Part shown: positions 8,245 to 16,673 of the stretch, piece by piece
How positions within the stretch are numbered: the first letter of the stretch is position 1
How the letters are laid out: the number at the start of each line of letters is the position of its first letter
DNA from: Streptomyces sp. Je 1-369
GTDB lineage: Bacteria > Actinomycetota > Actinomycetes > Streptomycetales > Streptomycetaceae
Length of the DNA stretch: 64,000 bases
Direction: 5' to 3'
Assembly: GCF_026810505.1 (NCBI RefSeq)
Contig: NZ_CP101750.1
Coordinates: 4,369,254-4,433,253, forward strand
The notes under the pieces: generated by a model
Databases searched by the model: none
What the model saw: only the letters and a program-made list of their open reading frames with translations
Told to the model about the DNA's origin: nothing
Position numbers and translations under genes: made by a program

Positions 8245-8786
8245 ACCCTCTCGTCCTCGCCCGCGACCTTCGCGGTGCTCAGAGCGATGCGGTTCCAGGT
8301 GTTGATCGTGAAGATCAGGGCGAGGACGCGGGCGAGTTCGGACGCGTCGAAGTGCCGAGCGGCCTCTACGTAGACGTCGTCCGGGACGCCGCCCCGCGCC
8401 ACGAGAGTGACCGACTCGGTCAGGGCGAGGGCGGCCTGCTCCTTCTCCGTGAAGAAGGTGCGGGCCTCGCGCCACACGCCGACCATGTGCAGCCGCGCCT
8501 CGTCCTCGCCCGCCTTGCGGGCGTCGGAGGTGTGCATGTGGAGGCAGTACGCGCAGCCGTTGAGGAGCGAGGCGCGGATCTGGATGAGCTCCACGAGGGC
8601 CGGGTCGAGGCCGTCGCGGGCGGCGGCGTCGAAGCCGATGAGGGCCTTGAAGGCCTTGGGGGCGGCCTTGGCGAAGTCGAGGCGGGGGGCGGCCGCCTTC
8701 TGAGGGGCGTTCGTGTCGTTCGCGGTGCTCGTGTTGTTCGCGGTGCTCGTGTTGTTCGCGGTGCTCGTGTTGTTCGTCATGACCAT
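8235..8786 (-). CDS. AhpD-like carboxymuconolactone decarboxylase family protein
   Basis: 183 residues from ATG 8786 (ATG 8780 also possible; no good ribosome site for either). The conserved NGCAYCLHMH motif supplies the redox CxxC and downstream His of AhpD-type alkylhydroperoxidases. The N-terminus carries a near-perfect triple repeat of NNTSTA, encoded by three identical 18-bp units, which is foreign to the family and probably strain-specific. The gene is divergent from a MocR-type regulator with only 41 bp between, so the regulator probably controls both. Confidence 0.88.
   Translation of the reverse strand: MVMTNNTSTANNTSTANNTSTANDTNAPQKAAAPRLDFAKAAPKAFKALIGFDAAARDGLDPALVELIQIRASLLNGCAYCLHMHTSDARKAGEDEARLHMVGVWREARTFFTEKEQAALALTESVTLVARGGVPDDVYVEAARHFDASELARVLALIFTINTWNRIALSTAKVAGEDERVAH
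8718..8771. repeat. Three perfect 18-bp tandem repeats inside coding sequence
   Basis: Unit GTTCGCGGTGCTCGTGTT occurs at 8718-8735, 8736-8753 and 8754-8771 with no mismatch. It encodes the NNTSTA triplication at the N-terminus of the AhpD-like protein and keeps frame. Confidence 0.97.
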
Positions 8787-8827
8787 GAATCTAGGCGTGT
8801 GAAAGACCTCCAGTAGGGTGCATTTCC

Positions 8828-10273
8828 ATGCCGGAATCATGGGTCAATTTGGCGGAGCGCATCGGTAGTGACCTGCATGTCGACCTGTCAGGTCCGGGCA
8901 GCCGCCGCGCCGTTCTCATCGGCGCGCTGCGGGACGCCGTACGCGAGGGCAGGCTCGCCCCCGGCACCCGTCTGCCGCCCTACCGTTCCCTCGCCGCCGA
9001 CCTCGGCCTGGCACGCAACACGGTCGCCGACGCGTACGCCGAACTCGTCGCCGAGGGCTGGCTGACGGCGCGCCAGGGGTCGGGGACGCGCGTGGCGGAG
9101 CGCGCGGAGCCGCCCAAGCGCCCGCGGCGGCCGAAGCCCGCCCCCACCCGCGCCGCGGCGCCCGCGTACAACCTGCGCCAGGGACAGCCGGATGCCTCCT
9201 CCTTCCCCCGCACCACCTGGCTCGCGGCCGCCCGGCGGGCCCTCAACGCCGCGCCCAACGATGCCTTCGGGCCCGGCGATCCGCGCGGCCGCGTCGAGCT
9301 GCGCAGGGCGCTCGCCGACTACCTCACGCGGGCGCGCGGAGTGCGCGCCGACCCCGAACGCGTCGTGGTCTGCTCGGGGTTCGCACACGCGCTGCGGCTG
9401 CTGTTCGCGGGGGAGCGTGGGGCGGGCGGCGGTGTGCTGCGCGGGCCGTTCGCCGTGGAGTCGTACGGGCTCGGGTTCCACCGCGAGATCCTGGCGGACT
9501 CGGGCGTACGGACGGTGCCGTTGGGTCTCGACGAACAGGGCACCTGTGTGGAGGAGTTGACCGGGAAAGAGGCTCCACGCGTGCGTGGCGTACTGCTTAC
9601 CCCCGCCCACCAGTTCCCGACCGGCGGCCCGCTGCACCCCGCCCGGCGCGCGGCGGTCGTCGACTGGGCACGTACCAGTGGCGGCCTCATCCTTGAGGAC
9701 GACTACGACGGGGAGTTCCGCTACGACCGCGAGCCGGTCGGCGCCGTGCAGGGCCTGGACCCCGAACGGGTCGTCTACCTCAGCTCGGTCAGCAAGAGCC
9801 TGTCCCCCGCGGTGCGCATCGGCTGGATGGTCCTGCCCGAGCAGCTCGTCGAGGGCGTCCTCGCGGCCAAGGGGGAGCGGGAGGCGTGGGCGAGCGCCCT
9901 CGACCAGCTCACGCTCGCCGAGTTCATCGCCTCCGGACAGTACGACCGGCACATCCGCCGCATGCGGCAGCGCTACCGGCACCGCCGCGACCGGCTCGTC
10001 ACCGCCCTCGCCGAGCGGGCCCCGCACATCACGGCCACCGGCATCGCGGCGGGCCTGCACGCGGTGCTGCGGCTGCCGCCGGGCACGGAGGCGTCCGCGG
10101 TCAAGGCGGCCGCCTGGCAGGGGGTCGCGCTGGACGGACTCACGACGTTCCGCCACCCACGGGCGACGATGCCCGCCGGGGACGGACTGGTCGTCGGCTA
10201 CGCGACACCGACGGAGCACGCGTACGGGGCCGCACTGGAGGCGCTGCTGCGGACGCTGCCACCGACCTCCTGA
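8828..10273 (+). CDS. MocR-type GntR regulator with aminotransferase domain
   Basis: 481 residues, ATG 8828. Residues about 20-95 form a GntR winged helix (LIGALRDAVREGRLAPGTRLPPYRSLAADLGLARNTV...). The remaining 380 residues form a class I/II aminotransferase fold with the PLP lysine in SSVSKSLSPAVRIGW and the DDYDGEFRYDREP segment typical of PdxR/MocR proteins. Such regulators sense PLP or an amino-compound adduct. The divergent AhpD-like gene is the likely target; a nearly perfect inverted repeat just after the stop may be a further site. Confidence 0.93.
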   Translation: MPESWVNLAERIGSDLHVDLSGPGSRRAVLIGALRDAVREGRLAPGTRLPPYRSLAADLGLARNTVADAYAELVAEGWLTARQGSGTRVAERAEPPKRPRRPKPAPTRAAAPAYNLRQGQPDASSFPRTTWLAAARRALNAAPNDAFGPGDPRGRVELRRALADYLTRARGVRADPERVVVCSGFAHALRLLFAGERGAGGGVLRGPFAVESYGLGFHREILADSGVRTVPLGLDEQGTCVEELTGKEAPRVRGVLLTPAHQFPTGGPLHPARRAAVVDWARTSGGLILEDDYDGEFRYDREPVGAVQGLDPERVVYLSSVSKSLSPAVRIGWMVLPEQLVEGVLAAKGEREAWASALDQLTLAEFIASGQYDRHIRRMRQRYRHRRDRLVTALAERAPHITATGIAAGLHAVLRLPPGTEASAVKAAAWQGVALDGLTTFRHPRATMPAGDGLVVGYATPTEHAYGAALEALLRTLPPTS

Positions 10274-10319
10274 GAAAGCGGACGCCGCCGCCCGCCTCCT
10301 GGGAAATACGCGCAGCTCA

Positions 10320-10357
10320 GTGATCGTTGAGTGGGGGCCGCAGCACTGAACGATCAC
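10320..10357. promoter_or_regulatory. Near-perfect 14-bp inverted repeat before the ddn-like gene
   Basis: GTGATCGTTGAGTG (10320-10333) and CACTGAACGATCAC (10344-10357) are complementary at 13 of 14 positions with a 10-nt spacer. It lies 15 bp before the start codon of the downstream gene, so it could be an operator or a hairpin that masks the ribosome site; it also could end the upstream transcript. Confidence 0.6.
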
Positions 10358-10372
10358 CCGGGGGACCGAACC

Positions 10373-10801
10373 ATGAGCAACACCTTCAACCAGCGCGTCA
10401 TCGAGGAGTTCCGCGCCAACGAGGGGCGGGTCGGCGGCCCGTTCGAGGGCGCGAGCCTGCTCCTGCTGACCACGCGCGGCGCGAAGAGCGGGCTGCCGCG
10501 GACGACTCCGGCGGTGTACCTGCCGGATCCCGACCGGGGGCGACTGGTCGTCTTCGCCTCCAACGGCGGCTCCGAGAAGGCTCCCGGCTGGTACCACAAC
10601 CTCGTCGCGGACCCGGCGGTCGTCGTCGAGGTGGGCGGCGAGCGGTACGAGGCTCTTGCCACGCCCGTCGACGCGAGTGAGCACGACGCGCTGTGGCGCC
10701 GTCAGATCGAACGCGACCCGAACTTCGCGGAGTTCCTCGACCGCGCCCCGCGCACGATCCCGGTCATCGCGCTGGCCCGCGCGGGTCACGCCCCGAAGTG
10801 A
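10373..10801 (+). CDS. Nitroreductase-family deazaflavin (F420)-dependent oxidoreductase
   Basis: 142 residues, ATG 10373. It belongs to the Ddn/FDOR-A split-barrel family known from Mycobacterium tuberculosis Rv3547: the motifs NEGRVGGPFEGASLLLLTTRGAKSG, SNGGSEKAPGWYHNL and the C-terminal ALAR segment are characteristic. The cofactor would be reduced F420; natural substrates are usually quinones or are unknown. An unusual inverted repeat sits directly before the start. Confidence 0.9.
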   Translation: MSNTFNQRVIEEFRANEGRVGGPFEGASLLLLTTRGAKSGLPRTTPAVYLPDPDRGRLVVFASNGGSEKAPGWYHNLVADPAVVVEVGGERYEALATPVDASEHDALWRRQIERDPNFAEFLDRAPRTIPVIALARAGHAPK

Positions 10802-10822
10802 GCTCCCTGCGGCCCGTCACGC

Positions 10823-11299
10823 CTACGCCGTCAGCAGCGGCATCATCAGCGGCGCGTCCTCGCGCCACTTGAGGATCTTGTCGAAGCTGATCACCGCTCC
10901 GCCGCCCCTGCCCGGCTTGTTGCCGAGGTGGACGTGGTCGGCGAGCTCCTCGATGAGACCGAGGCCCCGACCGTGCTCGTCCGTCGCCGTGGCGGCGGGC
11001 CTGGGCGCGGGGCAGCCCCGCGACGTGCCGGGGAAGCCGGGTCCGGAGTCGGTCACCTCGATGCGGCACTTCTCGCCGTCCAGGTAGGCCGTGACCCGGT
11101 AGCCGCCCGGCGCACTCCCGGGGGCGCCCGCGCCCCCGTGCTCGACGGCGTTCGCACACGCCTCGCTGAGGGCGACCGACAGGTCGTAGGAGACGTCCGG
11201 GTCCACGCCCGCGGTCTCCATCGTGCCGATCAGCAGACGGCGGGCGAGCGGGACGCTCGCGGCTTCGCGCCGCAAATGGAGAGACCACCACATGCTCAT
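10823..11299 (-). CDS. ATP-binding protein, anti-sigma/RsbW-like HATPase
   Basis: 158 residues from ATG 11299, chosen for the AGGAGG site seven bases upstream (a second ATG follows two codons later). It is a small GHKL domain: N-box LSVALSEACANAVEH, G1 VTDSGPGF, G2 DEHGRGLGLIEELAD. Proteins of this class regulate sigma factors by phosphorylating anti-anti-sigma proteins. No partner is adjacent; a SpoIIE-type phosphatase gene lies 4 kb away. It ends with TAG and is convergent with the Ddn-like gene. Confidence 0.87.
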   Translation of the reverse strand: MSMWWSLHLRREAASVPLARRLLIGTMETAGVDPDVSYDLSVALSEACANAVEHGGAGAPGSAPGGYRVTAYLDGEKCRIEVTDSGPGFPGTSRGCPAPRPAATATDEHGRGLGLIEELADHVHLGNKPGRGGGAVISFDKILKWREDAPLMMPLLTA

Positions 11300-11606
11300 G
11301 CTCCAGCCTCCTGGCTGCGGCTCGACATACCGATACGTATTGCCGTCCGCGCACCCGAATAAGCGCGCGATGGACGTGATACCGCCCATACGGCGGACGC
11401 GCGCCACCCGCCACTCGGTGTAGGACGGCGGGACGGGGACGGCCGGACATGTACCGTCCGCGCCCCGCCCATGCCCCGTCCACGCCCCGTCCGCGCCCAG
11501 CCCACGCCCCACCTATGCCCCTCCTATGCCCCTCCTATCACCTGGAACAGGACCTTCCGGACCTGCCGTGTGCACGGGGTGGGCCCAGTGCGATGATGGC
11601 CCGGCC
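11300..11606. other. Divergent intergenic region with G-quadruplex-prone repeat
   Basis: The left part holds the promoter side of the minus-strand ATPase gene, including the palindromic ATACGTAT at about 11334. The stretch 11463-11534 is a degenerate C-rich repeat on the plus strand; the minus strand carries at least eight runs of three or four G with short loops, including two copies of CATAGGAGGGG. It precedes the copper operon and would lie in the 5' leader of a minus-strand transcript. Confidence 0.6.
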
Positions 11607-12488
11607 ATGACTGCCCCCCACCAGCGCCAGCCGCGCGACGGAGCCGATTTCCGGCTGTTGAGGGCCGCGACGTTCGCCGCGGTCTGCGTCGCGCTGTCCG
11701 CCGGGGGCCATGTGCTCGCTTCCTGCGCCGCCGTCCCGCTGTGGACGCTCGGCGTGGGCTTCCTCGCCGTCTTCGCGGTCGCGCTGCCGCTCGCCGGGCG
11801 GGCCCGTTCGCTGCCCGGCATCGCCGCGCTGCTCGCGGCCGGACAGCTGGGCCTGCACGCGCTGTTCGGACTCGGCCAGCACGGCACGGCGGCGACGTCC
11901 GCCGTGGCCGGTGACGCCTCCCTGGTGGAGCGGGCCGCGCGCCTGGTCTGCGGGGCGGGCGCCGCGACGATCACGCCGGCGCAGGCCCACCGGATCCTCA
12001 CCACCGCGGGGCTCGGCCCCGGCGGAGCGGGGGGCTCCGCGGGGCACCAGCACGGCAGCTCCGCCGCCGCGGCCGCGGACACCGCGCTGGACTCGATGAC
12101 GGCCGGTACTCCGGGCAGCGGGGGCATGGGATCGATGGGCGGCATGGGGCTCATGCCGTCCGTGCCGATGCTCGTCGCGCACCTCCTCGCGGCCCTCGCC
12201 GCGGGATGGCTGCTCCGGCGCGGCGACCTCGCCCTGCTCCGCCTCGTCCGGCTCGCCGACGGGGCGCACGGGGTGGCCCAAGGGGCGCTCGTACGTTCAC
12301 TTCGCTCGGCGCTCACTCTCGTACGCGCCCTGCGGGCAGGTCTGCCCGGCGCGCCCGAGACGACCGGGCCGCGGGCTCCCCGCACCGCGCTGCTCGTACC
12401 CGCCAAGCCGCGCACGGTCGCGCTCGAGGACGCGGTGATCAGGCGCGGTCCCCCGGCCGGCGCCCGCGACGTCGAACTCGCCGCCTGA
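11607..12488 (+). CDS. Integral membrane protein, first gene of copper operon
   Basis: 293 residues from ATG 11607. Four to five hydrophobic segments are visible in the first 100 residues (ATFAAVCVALSAGG, LWTLGVGFLAVFAVALPLAG, LPGIAALLAAGQLGLHALFGL) and another near residue 195 (MLVAHLLAALAAGWLLRRG). A Gly/Ser/Met stretch with several His and Met residues (QHGSSAA..., GGMGSMGGMGLM) in between could bind copper. I do not recognise a named family. It precedes ycnI by 169 bp, with no obvious terminator in between, and I infer a role in copper traffic. Confidence 0.75.
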   Translation: MTAPHQRQPRDGADFRLLRAATFAAVCVALSAGGHVLASCAAVPLWTLGVGFLAVFAVALPLAGRARSLPGIAALLAAGQLGLHALFGLGQHGTAATSAVAGDASLVERAARLVCGAGAATITPAQAHRILTTAGLGPGGAGGSAGHQHGSSAAAAADTALDSMTAGTPGSGGMGSMGGMGLMPSVPMLVAHLLAALAAGWLLRRGDLALLRLVRLADGAHGVAQGALVRSLRSALTLVRALRAGLPGAPETTGPRAPRTALLVPAKPRTVALEDAVIRRGPPAGARDVELAA

Positions 12489-12657
12489 AGCGACACACTC
12501 CACAGCGCAGTACGGAGGGGTCGCTCGGCGCGCACGCGCGCGTGCCACCGCGGCCGCACGCACCCCCGTCCCCCGTACTACTACGCATCGCGTACCCGGC
12601 ACGGCGCCCCGCGCGCCTCTGCCCGGTCACCACTGACGAAAGTGGAGTGTTCCTGTC

Positions 12658-13383
12658 ATGAAGATGTCCCGTATCGCCGCCGTCGGCACCGTCGCCGCCT
12701 CCGCCGTTCTCGTGCTCTCGGCGCCCGCCTTCGCGCACGTCAGCGTCTCGCCGGAGGGCCAGGCCGCCAAGGGCGGTTACGCCACGGTCAACTTCAAGGT
12801 GCCGAACGAGATGGACGACGCCTCGACCAACAAGCTCGAGGTCTCCTTCCCGAGCGAGCACCCTCTCGCCTCCGTCATGACGACGCCCGTCCCCGGCTGG
12901 ACCGCGAAGGTCACCAAGACCAAGCTCGACAAGCCGATGGAGATGCACGGCGAGAAGATCGACGAGGCCGTCTCCAAGGTCACCTGGACCGCCGACGGCA
13001 AGGGCATCCAGCCCGGCACCTTCCAGAAGTTCCCGGTCTCCATGGGCCAGCTCCCCGAGGACGCCGACGAACTCGTCTTCAAGGCGGTCCAGACGTACGA
13101 CAACAAGGAAGTCGTCCGCTGGATCGAGCCGCAGCAGAAGGGCCAGGAGGAGCCGGAGCACCCGGCGCCCGCCCTCGCGCTGACCGCCGCGTCCGACGGG
13201 CACGGCGCCGCCGCCGACACCGCCAAGGCGGACGACAAGGGCGACAAGACCGAGAACGCGTCGTCGGACTCCTCCGACAGCAGTGACACCACCGCGCGCG
13301 TCCTCGGCATCGTCGGCATCGTCATCGGCGTCGCGGGCGTCGCGTTCGGCGTGCTCGCGGGCCGCCGCCGCGCCACCAGCTGA
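12658..13383 (+). CDS. YcnI-family copper-binding membrane protein (DUF1775)
   Basis: 241 residues, ATG 12658. A signal peptide ends in APAFA, making His the first mature residue (HVSVSPEG), as in the histidine-brace Cu(II) site of Bacillus YcnI. The DUF1775 domain spans about residues 28-160, followed by an Asp/Ser-rich linker and one C-terminal membrane helix with an RRR tail, so it is anchored on the outer face. Genes of this family are commonly linked to CopC/CopD and Sco1, as here. Expected role: copper binding and delivery outside the membrane. Confidence 0.92.
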   Translation: MKMSRIAAVGTVAASAVLVLSAPAFAHVSVSPEGQAAKGGYATVNFKVPNEMDDASTNKLEVSFPSEHPLASVMTTPVPGWTAKVTKTKLDKPMEMHGEKIDEAVSKVTWTADGKGIQPGTFQKFPVSMGQLPEDADELVFKAVQTYDNKEVVRWIEPQQKGQEEPEHPAPALALTAASDGHGAAADTAKADDKGDKTENASSDSSDSSDTTARVLGIVGIVIGVAGVAFGVLAGRRRATS

Positions 13384-13472
13384 GCCGTCGGCTGAGCCCA
13401 CTCGGGGTGCGCCGACGCGGCGTACAGCCGCCCCGGCGCACCCCGGCCCCCTCACATCTGGGACATTTTCGT

Positions 13473-14144
13473 ATGCGCACCAAGAGCACCAAGAGCACCA
13501 ACAAGAAGCTCGCCGCCGCCGCTCTGCTGGCCGTGGCCGCCCTCACCCTGACCGCCTGCGGCGGCGACGACGACAAGAAGTCCGTCGCCGACGTCTCCGT
13601 GGAGTCCGACTCGGGCAAGGCCGCCACGGTCCTCGACAAGCCGTACAAGAAGCCGAACCTCGTCCTCACCGACACGCACGGCAAGAAGTACGACCTGCGC
13701 GAGGAGACGAAGGGCAAGCCGACGCTGGTCTACTTCGGCTACACGCACTGCCCCGACGTATGCCCGCTGACGATGAACAACATCGCGGTCGCCAAGAAGG
13801 CACTGCCCAAGGCCGACCAGGACAAGCTCAAGGTCGTCTTCGTCACCACCGATCCCGACCGCGACACCCCCGCCGAGCTCGGCAAGTGGCTCAAGGGCGT
13901 GGACGCCGACTTCGTCGGTCTGACGGGCGACTTCGCCACCATCCAGGCCGGCGCACGCCAGCTCGCCATCAGCATCGAGCCGTCCAAGAAGGACAAGAAC
14001 GGCAAGATCGTTTCGATGCACGGCACACAGGTCCTCGCCTTCTCGCCGAAGAACGACGCGGGATACGTCCTCTACGGAGAGGACGCCACCGCCGGCGACT
14101 ACACCAAGGACCTCCCCAAGCTCCTCAAGGGACAGACCCCGTGA
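13473..14144 (+). CDS. sco: Sco1/SenC-family copper chaperone, lipoprotein
   Basis: 223 residues, ATG 13473. A lipobox (TLTACGG) gives a membrane lipoprotein. The thioredoxin-like domain has the copper-binding CxxxC in THCPDVCPLT and the distal His in SMHGTQVLAF. Sco proteins load the CuA site of cytochrome c oxidase; in Streptomyces lividans the orthologous protein acts with ECuC and the DyP peroxidase DtpA in extracellular copper handling. The stop codon overlaps the next start (GTGA). Confidence 0.93.
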   Translation: MRTKSTKSTNKKLAAAALLAVAALTLTACGGDDDKKSVADVSVESDSGKAATVLDKPYKKPNLVLTDTHGKKYDLREETKGKPTLVYFGYTHCPDVCPLTMNNIAVAKKALPKADQDKLKVVFVTTDPDRDTPAELGKWLKGVDADFVGLTGDFATIQAGARQLAISIEPSKKDKNGKIVSMHGTQVLAFSPKNDAGYVLYGEDATAGDYTKDLPKLLKGQTP

Positions 14145-14665
14145 ACCACCGCACCACCAAGCACCGCGCACTCACCGGAGGGGCCCTGGCACTGACCGCC
14201 GTCCTCGCCCTCGCGGGCTGCGACGACGACTCGGGCTCCGACTCGGCGGACACCGCGAAGAAGCCCGCTCTCAAGGTCAGCGGGGCCTATGTCCCCGAGC
14301 CCACCATGGCCGACATGGCGGCGGGCTTCTTCACGCTGAAGAACGACGGCGCCGCCGACAAGCTCACCTCCGCCACCAGCGACATCGCGGGCTCCGTCAC
14401 GCTGCACAGCACCAAGGGCGGCACGATGAAGGAGGAGAAGTCCTTCGACGTGCCCGCGAACGGCGAGCTCGCCTTCGTCAGCGGCGGCAACCACGTCATG
14501 TTCGAGAAGCTCAAGCAGAAGCCGAAGAAGGGCGAGAAGGTCGCCCTGACGCTGCACTTCCAGAAGTCGGACCCGATCACCGTCGAGGTTCCGGTCAAGG
14601 AAGCGACGTACAACCCCGGGCAGCACGACAGCAACGCCTCGCACACGTCGCACAAGTCGCACTGA
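14141..14665 (+). CDS. ecuC: PCuA(C)-family copper chaperone (ECuC-like), lipoprotein
   Basis: 174 residues, GTG 14141, coupled to sco by a four-base GTGA overlap. The lipobox is LALAGCD. The DUF461/PCuAC domain carries the Met/His copper set: MADMAAGF near the N-terminus, VTLHS, and GGNHVMFE. The C-terminus is His/Ser-rich (QHDSNASHTSHKSH), a probable extra metal-binding tail. In S. lividans ECuC passes Cu(I) to Sco. Symbol is given by analogy. Confidence 0.9.
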   Translation: MNHRTTKHRALTGGALALTAVLALAGCDDDSGSDSADTAKKPALKVSGAYVPEPTMADMAAGFFTLKNDGAADKLTSATSDIAGSVTLHSTKGGTMKEEKSFDVPANGELAFVSGGNHVMFEKLKQKPKKGEKVALTLHFQKSDPITVEVPVKEATYNPGQHDSNASHTSHKSH

Positions 14666-14679
14666 GGGACGGACCGTTG

Positions 14680-16659
14680 ATGCAGACCATCGCTTCCCGC
14701 TGCGGGATCCCGCGCCTCTGGCAGCTTCTTCTGGTGCTCCTCGCCGCGACCGGGCTCTTCTTCGCCGGTGCCGCGCCGTCGTCCGCGCACGCCGCGCTGA
14801 CCGGCAGCGACCCGAAGCAGGGAGCGGTGGTCGAACGGGCCCCCGACCAGGTCAAGCTCACCTTCTCGGAGAAGGTCGCCATGTCGGACGGCTCCGTGCG
14901 GGTGCTCGACCCGTCCGGCAAGCGCGTCGACACCGAGAAGACGACCGACCTGGGCTCCAACACGTACGGCGTGAAGCTGCGCCCGGGCCTGCCCGACGGC
15001 ACCTTCACCGTCGCCTACCAAGTCGTCTCCGCCGACAGCCACCCGGTCGCCGGCGCCTACACGTTCTCCATCGGCGCGCCCTCCGACACGAAGGTCGCGC
15101 TGCCCGACCAGGAGGCCGGCGGCGGCCTCGTCGGCGGGCTCTACGACACCGCCCGCTACCTGTCGTACGCCGGGTTCATCCTGCTCGTCGGCGGCGCCGC
15201 GTTCGTCCTCGGCTGCTGGCCGCGGGGCGCGGGCGCCCGGCCCGTGCAGCGGCTCGTGACCGCCGGCTGGGTCACGCTCACCGCCGCCACCCTCGCCCTG
15301 CTCCTCCTGCGCGCCCCCTACACGAGCTCCGGGAAGCTCGCGGACGCCTTCGACATGGGCAAGCTCGGCGACGTCCTCAACACCAAGACCGGCGCGGCCC
15401 TGGTCTCCCGGCTGCTGCTGCTCGCCGCCGCCGCGCTGTTCATCGCGGTGCTCTTCGGGGCGTACGTGAAGCGTGAGGGGCCCGGTCAGGCCGCCGAGAA
15501 GAAGGACCTCACCTTCGGGCTCGCCATCGGCGGCACCGTCGTCGCCCTCGGCATCGCGGCGACCTGGGCGATGGCCGAGCACGCTTCGACCGGCATCCAG
15601 ACCGGCATCGCGATGCCCGTCGACGTGCTGCACCTGCTGGCCGTCGCCACCTGGCTCGGCGGGCTCGCCGCGCTGCTCGTCGCGCTGTTCCGCACGACCG
15701 CGGTGGACGCCTCCGCCGTACAGCGGTTCTCGACCGTGGCGTTCACCAGCGTCGTCGTACTCGCCGCCACCGGCACCTACCAGGCGTGGCGGCAGGTCGG
15801 CTCGTGGTCGGCGCTGACCGGCACCTCGTACGGACAGCTGCTCCTCGTCAAGATCGGGCTGGTCGCCGTCCTGGTGGGCGTCGCCTCCATCTCGCGGCGG
15901 TGGACCGGGCATATCGCCACCGAGGCGAACGGCCTCGCTCCGGAGGCGGCGGCCGCCATGGTCGTCGAACAGCGCGCGAAGCAGACGGCAAAGCAGGCGT
16001 CCAGGCAGACGTCCAAACAGGCGTCCAGTAAGCCCCAGAAGAAGCCGGTCACGGTGCCGGCCTCCGGGCAGGACGGCGACGACGACCCCGAGCGCTCCGC
16101 GCAGCTGGCGCGCCAGCAGGCCGCCATGGACACCGCCCGCGAGAAGCGCATCCGCGACGCCGACCCGCACCGCTCCGGCCTGCGCCGCTCGGTGCTCGCC
16201 GAGGCGGGCATCGCCGTCGTCCTGCTGGGCGTGACGACGTTCCTCACCACGACCGAGCCGGGCCGCACCGAGGAGGAGGCCGCCAAGGCCACGTCCGCGG
16301 CGGCCGCGCAGCGCTCGGGCCCGCTCCAGCTCGAGGTCCCCTTCGACACGGGCGGCACGGACGGCAAGGGCACCGTGCAGCTGGACCTCGACCCCGGCCG
16401 CAGCGGCAGCAACACCCTGCACCTGTACGTGAAGCGGCCCAACGGCAGCGCCTTCGACGTCCCCGAGGTGAAGGTCTCCCTCACCAACGAGGCCAAGGAC
16501 GTCGGCCCGCTGCCCATCGCCCCGGACCACATCGCCACCGGACACTGGAGTGCGAACGGCGTGCAGGTCCCGATGGCAGGCACATGGAAGATCGCGGTGA
16601 CGGTGCGGACCTCCGACATCGACCAGATCACCGTGAAGAAGAACGCGCAGATCGGCTGA
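14680..16659 (+). CDS. CopC-CopD fusion copper resistance protein with FixH/YtkA-like tail
   Basis: 659 residues from ATG 14680 (TTG 14677 is also possible). A signal peptide ending in SSAHA exposes a histidine at the mature N-terminus of a CopC domain (about residues 35-130, ending ADSHPVAGAYTF). A polytopic CopD domain with about eight membrane helices follows to residue about 425. A Lys/Gln/Ser repeat (KQTAKQASRQTSKQ) leads to another helix and a C-terminal beta domain (about 545-650) resembling FixH/YtkA. The fusion places periplasm-like copper binding and membrane import or sensing in one chain. It lies 14 bp after the ecuC-like gene. Confidence 0.9.
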   Translation: MQTIASRCGIPRLWQLLLVLLAATGLFFAGAAPSSAHAALTGSDPKQGAVVERAPDQVKLTFSEKVAMSDGSVRVLDPSGKRVDTEKTTDLGSNTYGVKLRPGLPDGTFTVAYQVVSADSHPVAGAYTFSIGAPSDTKVALPDQEAGGGLVGGLYDTARYLSYAGFILLVGGAAFVLGCWPRGAGARPVQRLVTAGWVTLTAATLALLLLRAPYTSSGKLADAFDMGKLGDVLNTKTGAALVSRLLLLAAAALFIAVLFGAYVKREGPGQAAEKKDLTFGLAIGGTVVALGIAATWAMAEHASTGIQTGIAMPVDVLHLLAVATWLGGLAALLVALFRTTAVDASAVQRFSTVAFTSVVVLAATGTYQAWRQVGSWSALTGTSYGQLLLVKIGLVAVLVGVASISRRWTGHIATEANGLAPEAAAAMVVEQRAKQTAKQASRQTSKQASSKPQKKPVTVPASGQDGDDDPERSAQLARQQAAMDTAREKRIRDADPHRSGLRRSVLAEAGIAVVLLGVTTFLTTTEPGRTEEEAAKATSAAAAQRSGPLQLEVPFDTGGTDGKGTVQLDLDPGRSGSNTLHLYVKRPNGSAFDVPEVKVSLTNEAKDVGPLPIAPDHIATGHWSANGVQVPMAGTWKIAVTVRTSDIDQITVKKNAQIG

Positions 16660-16673
16660 ACGGAACAACCACC

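Noticed and set aside
14287..16668. Long minus-strand open frame opposite the ecuC-like and CopCD genes
   Set aside because: Same antisense artefact; the plus strand encodes complete copper-binding domains.
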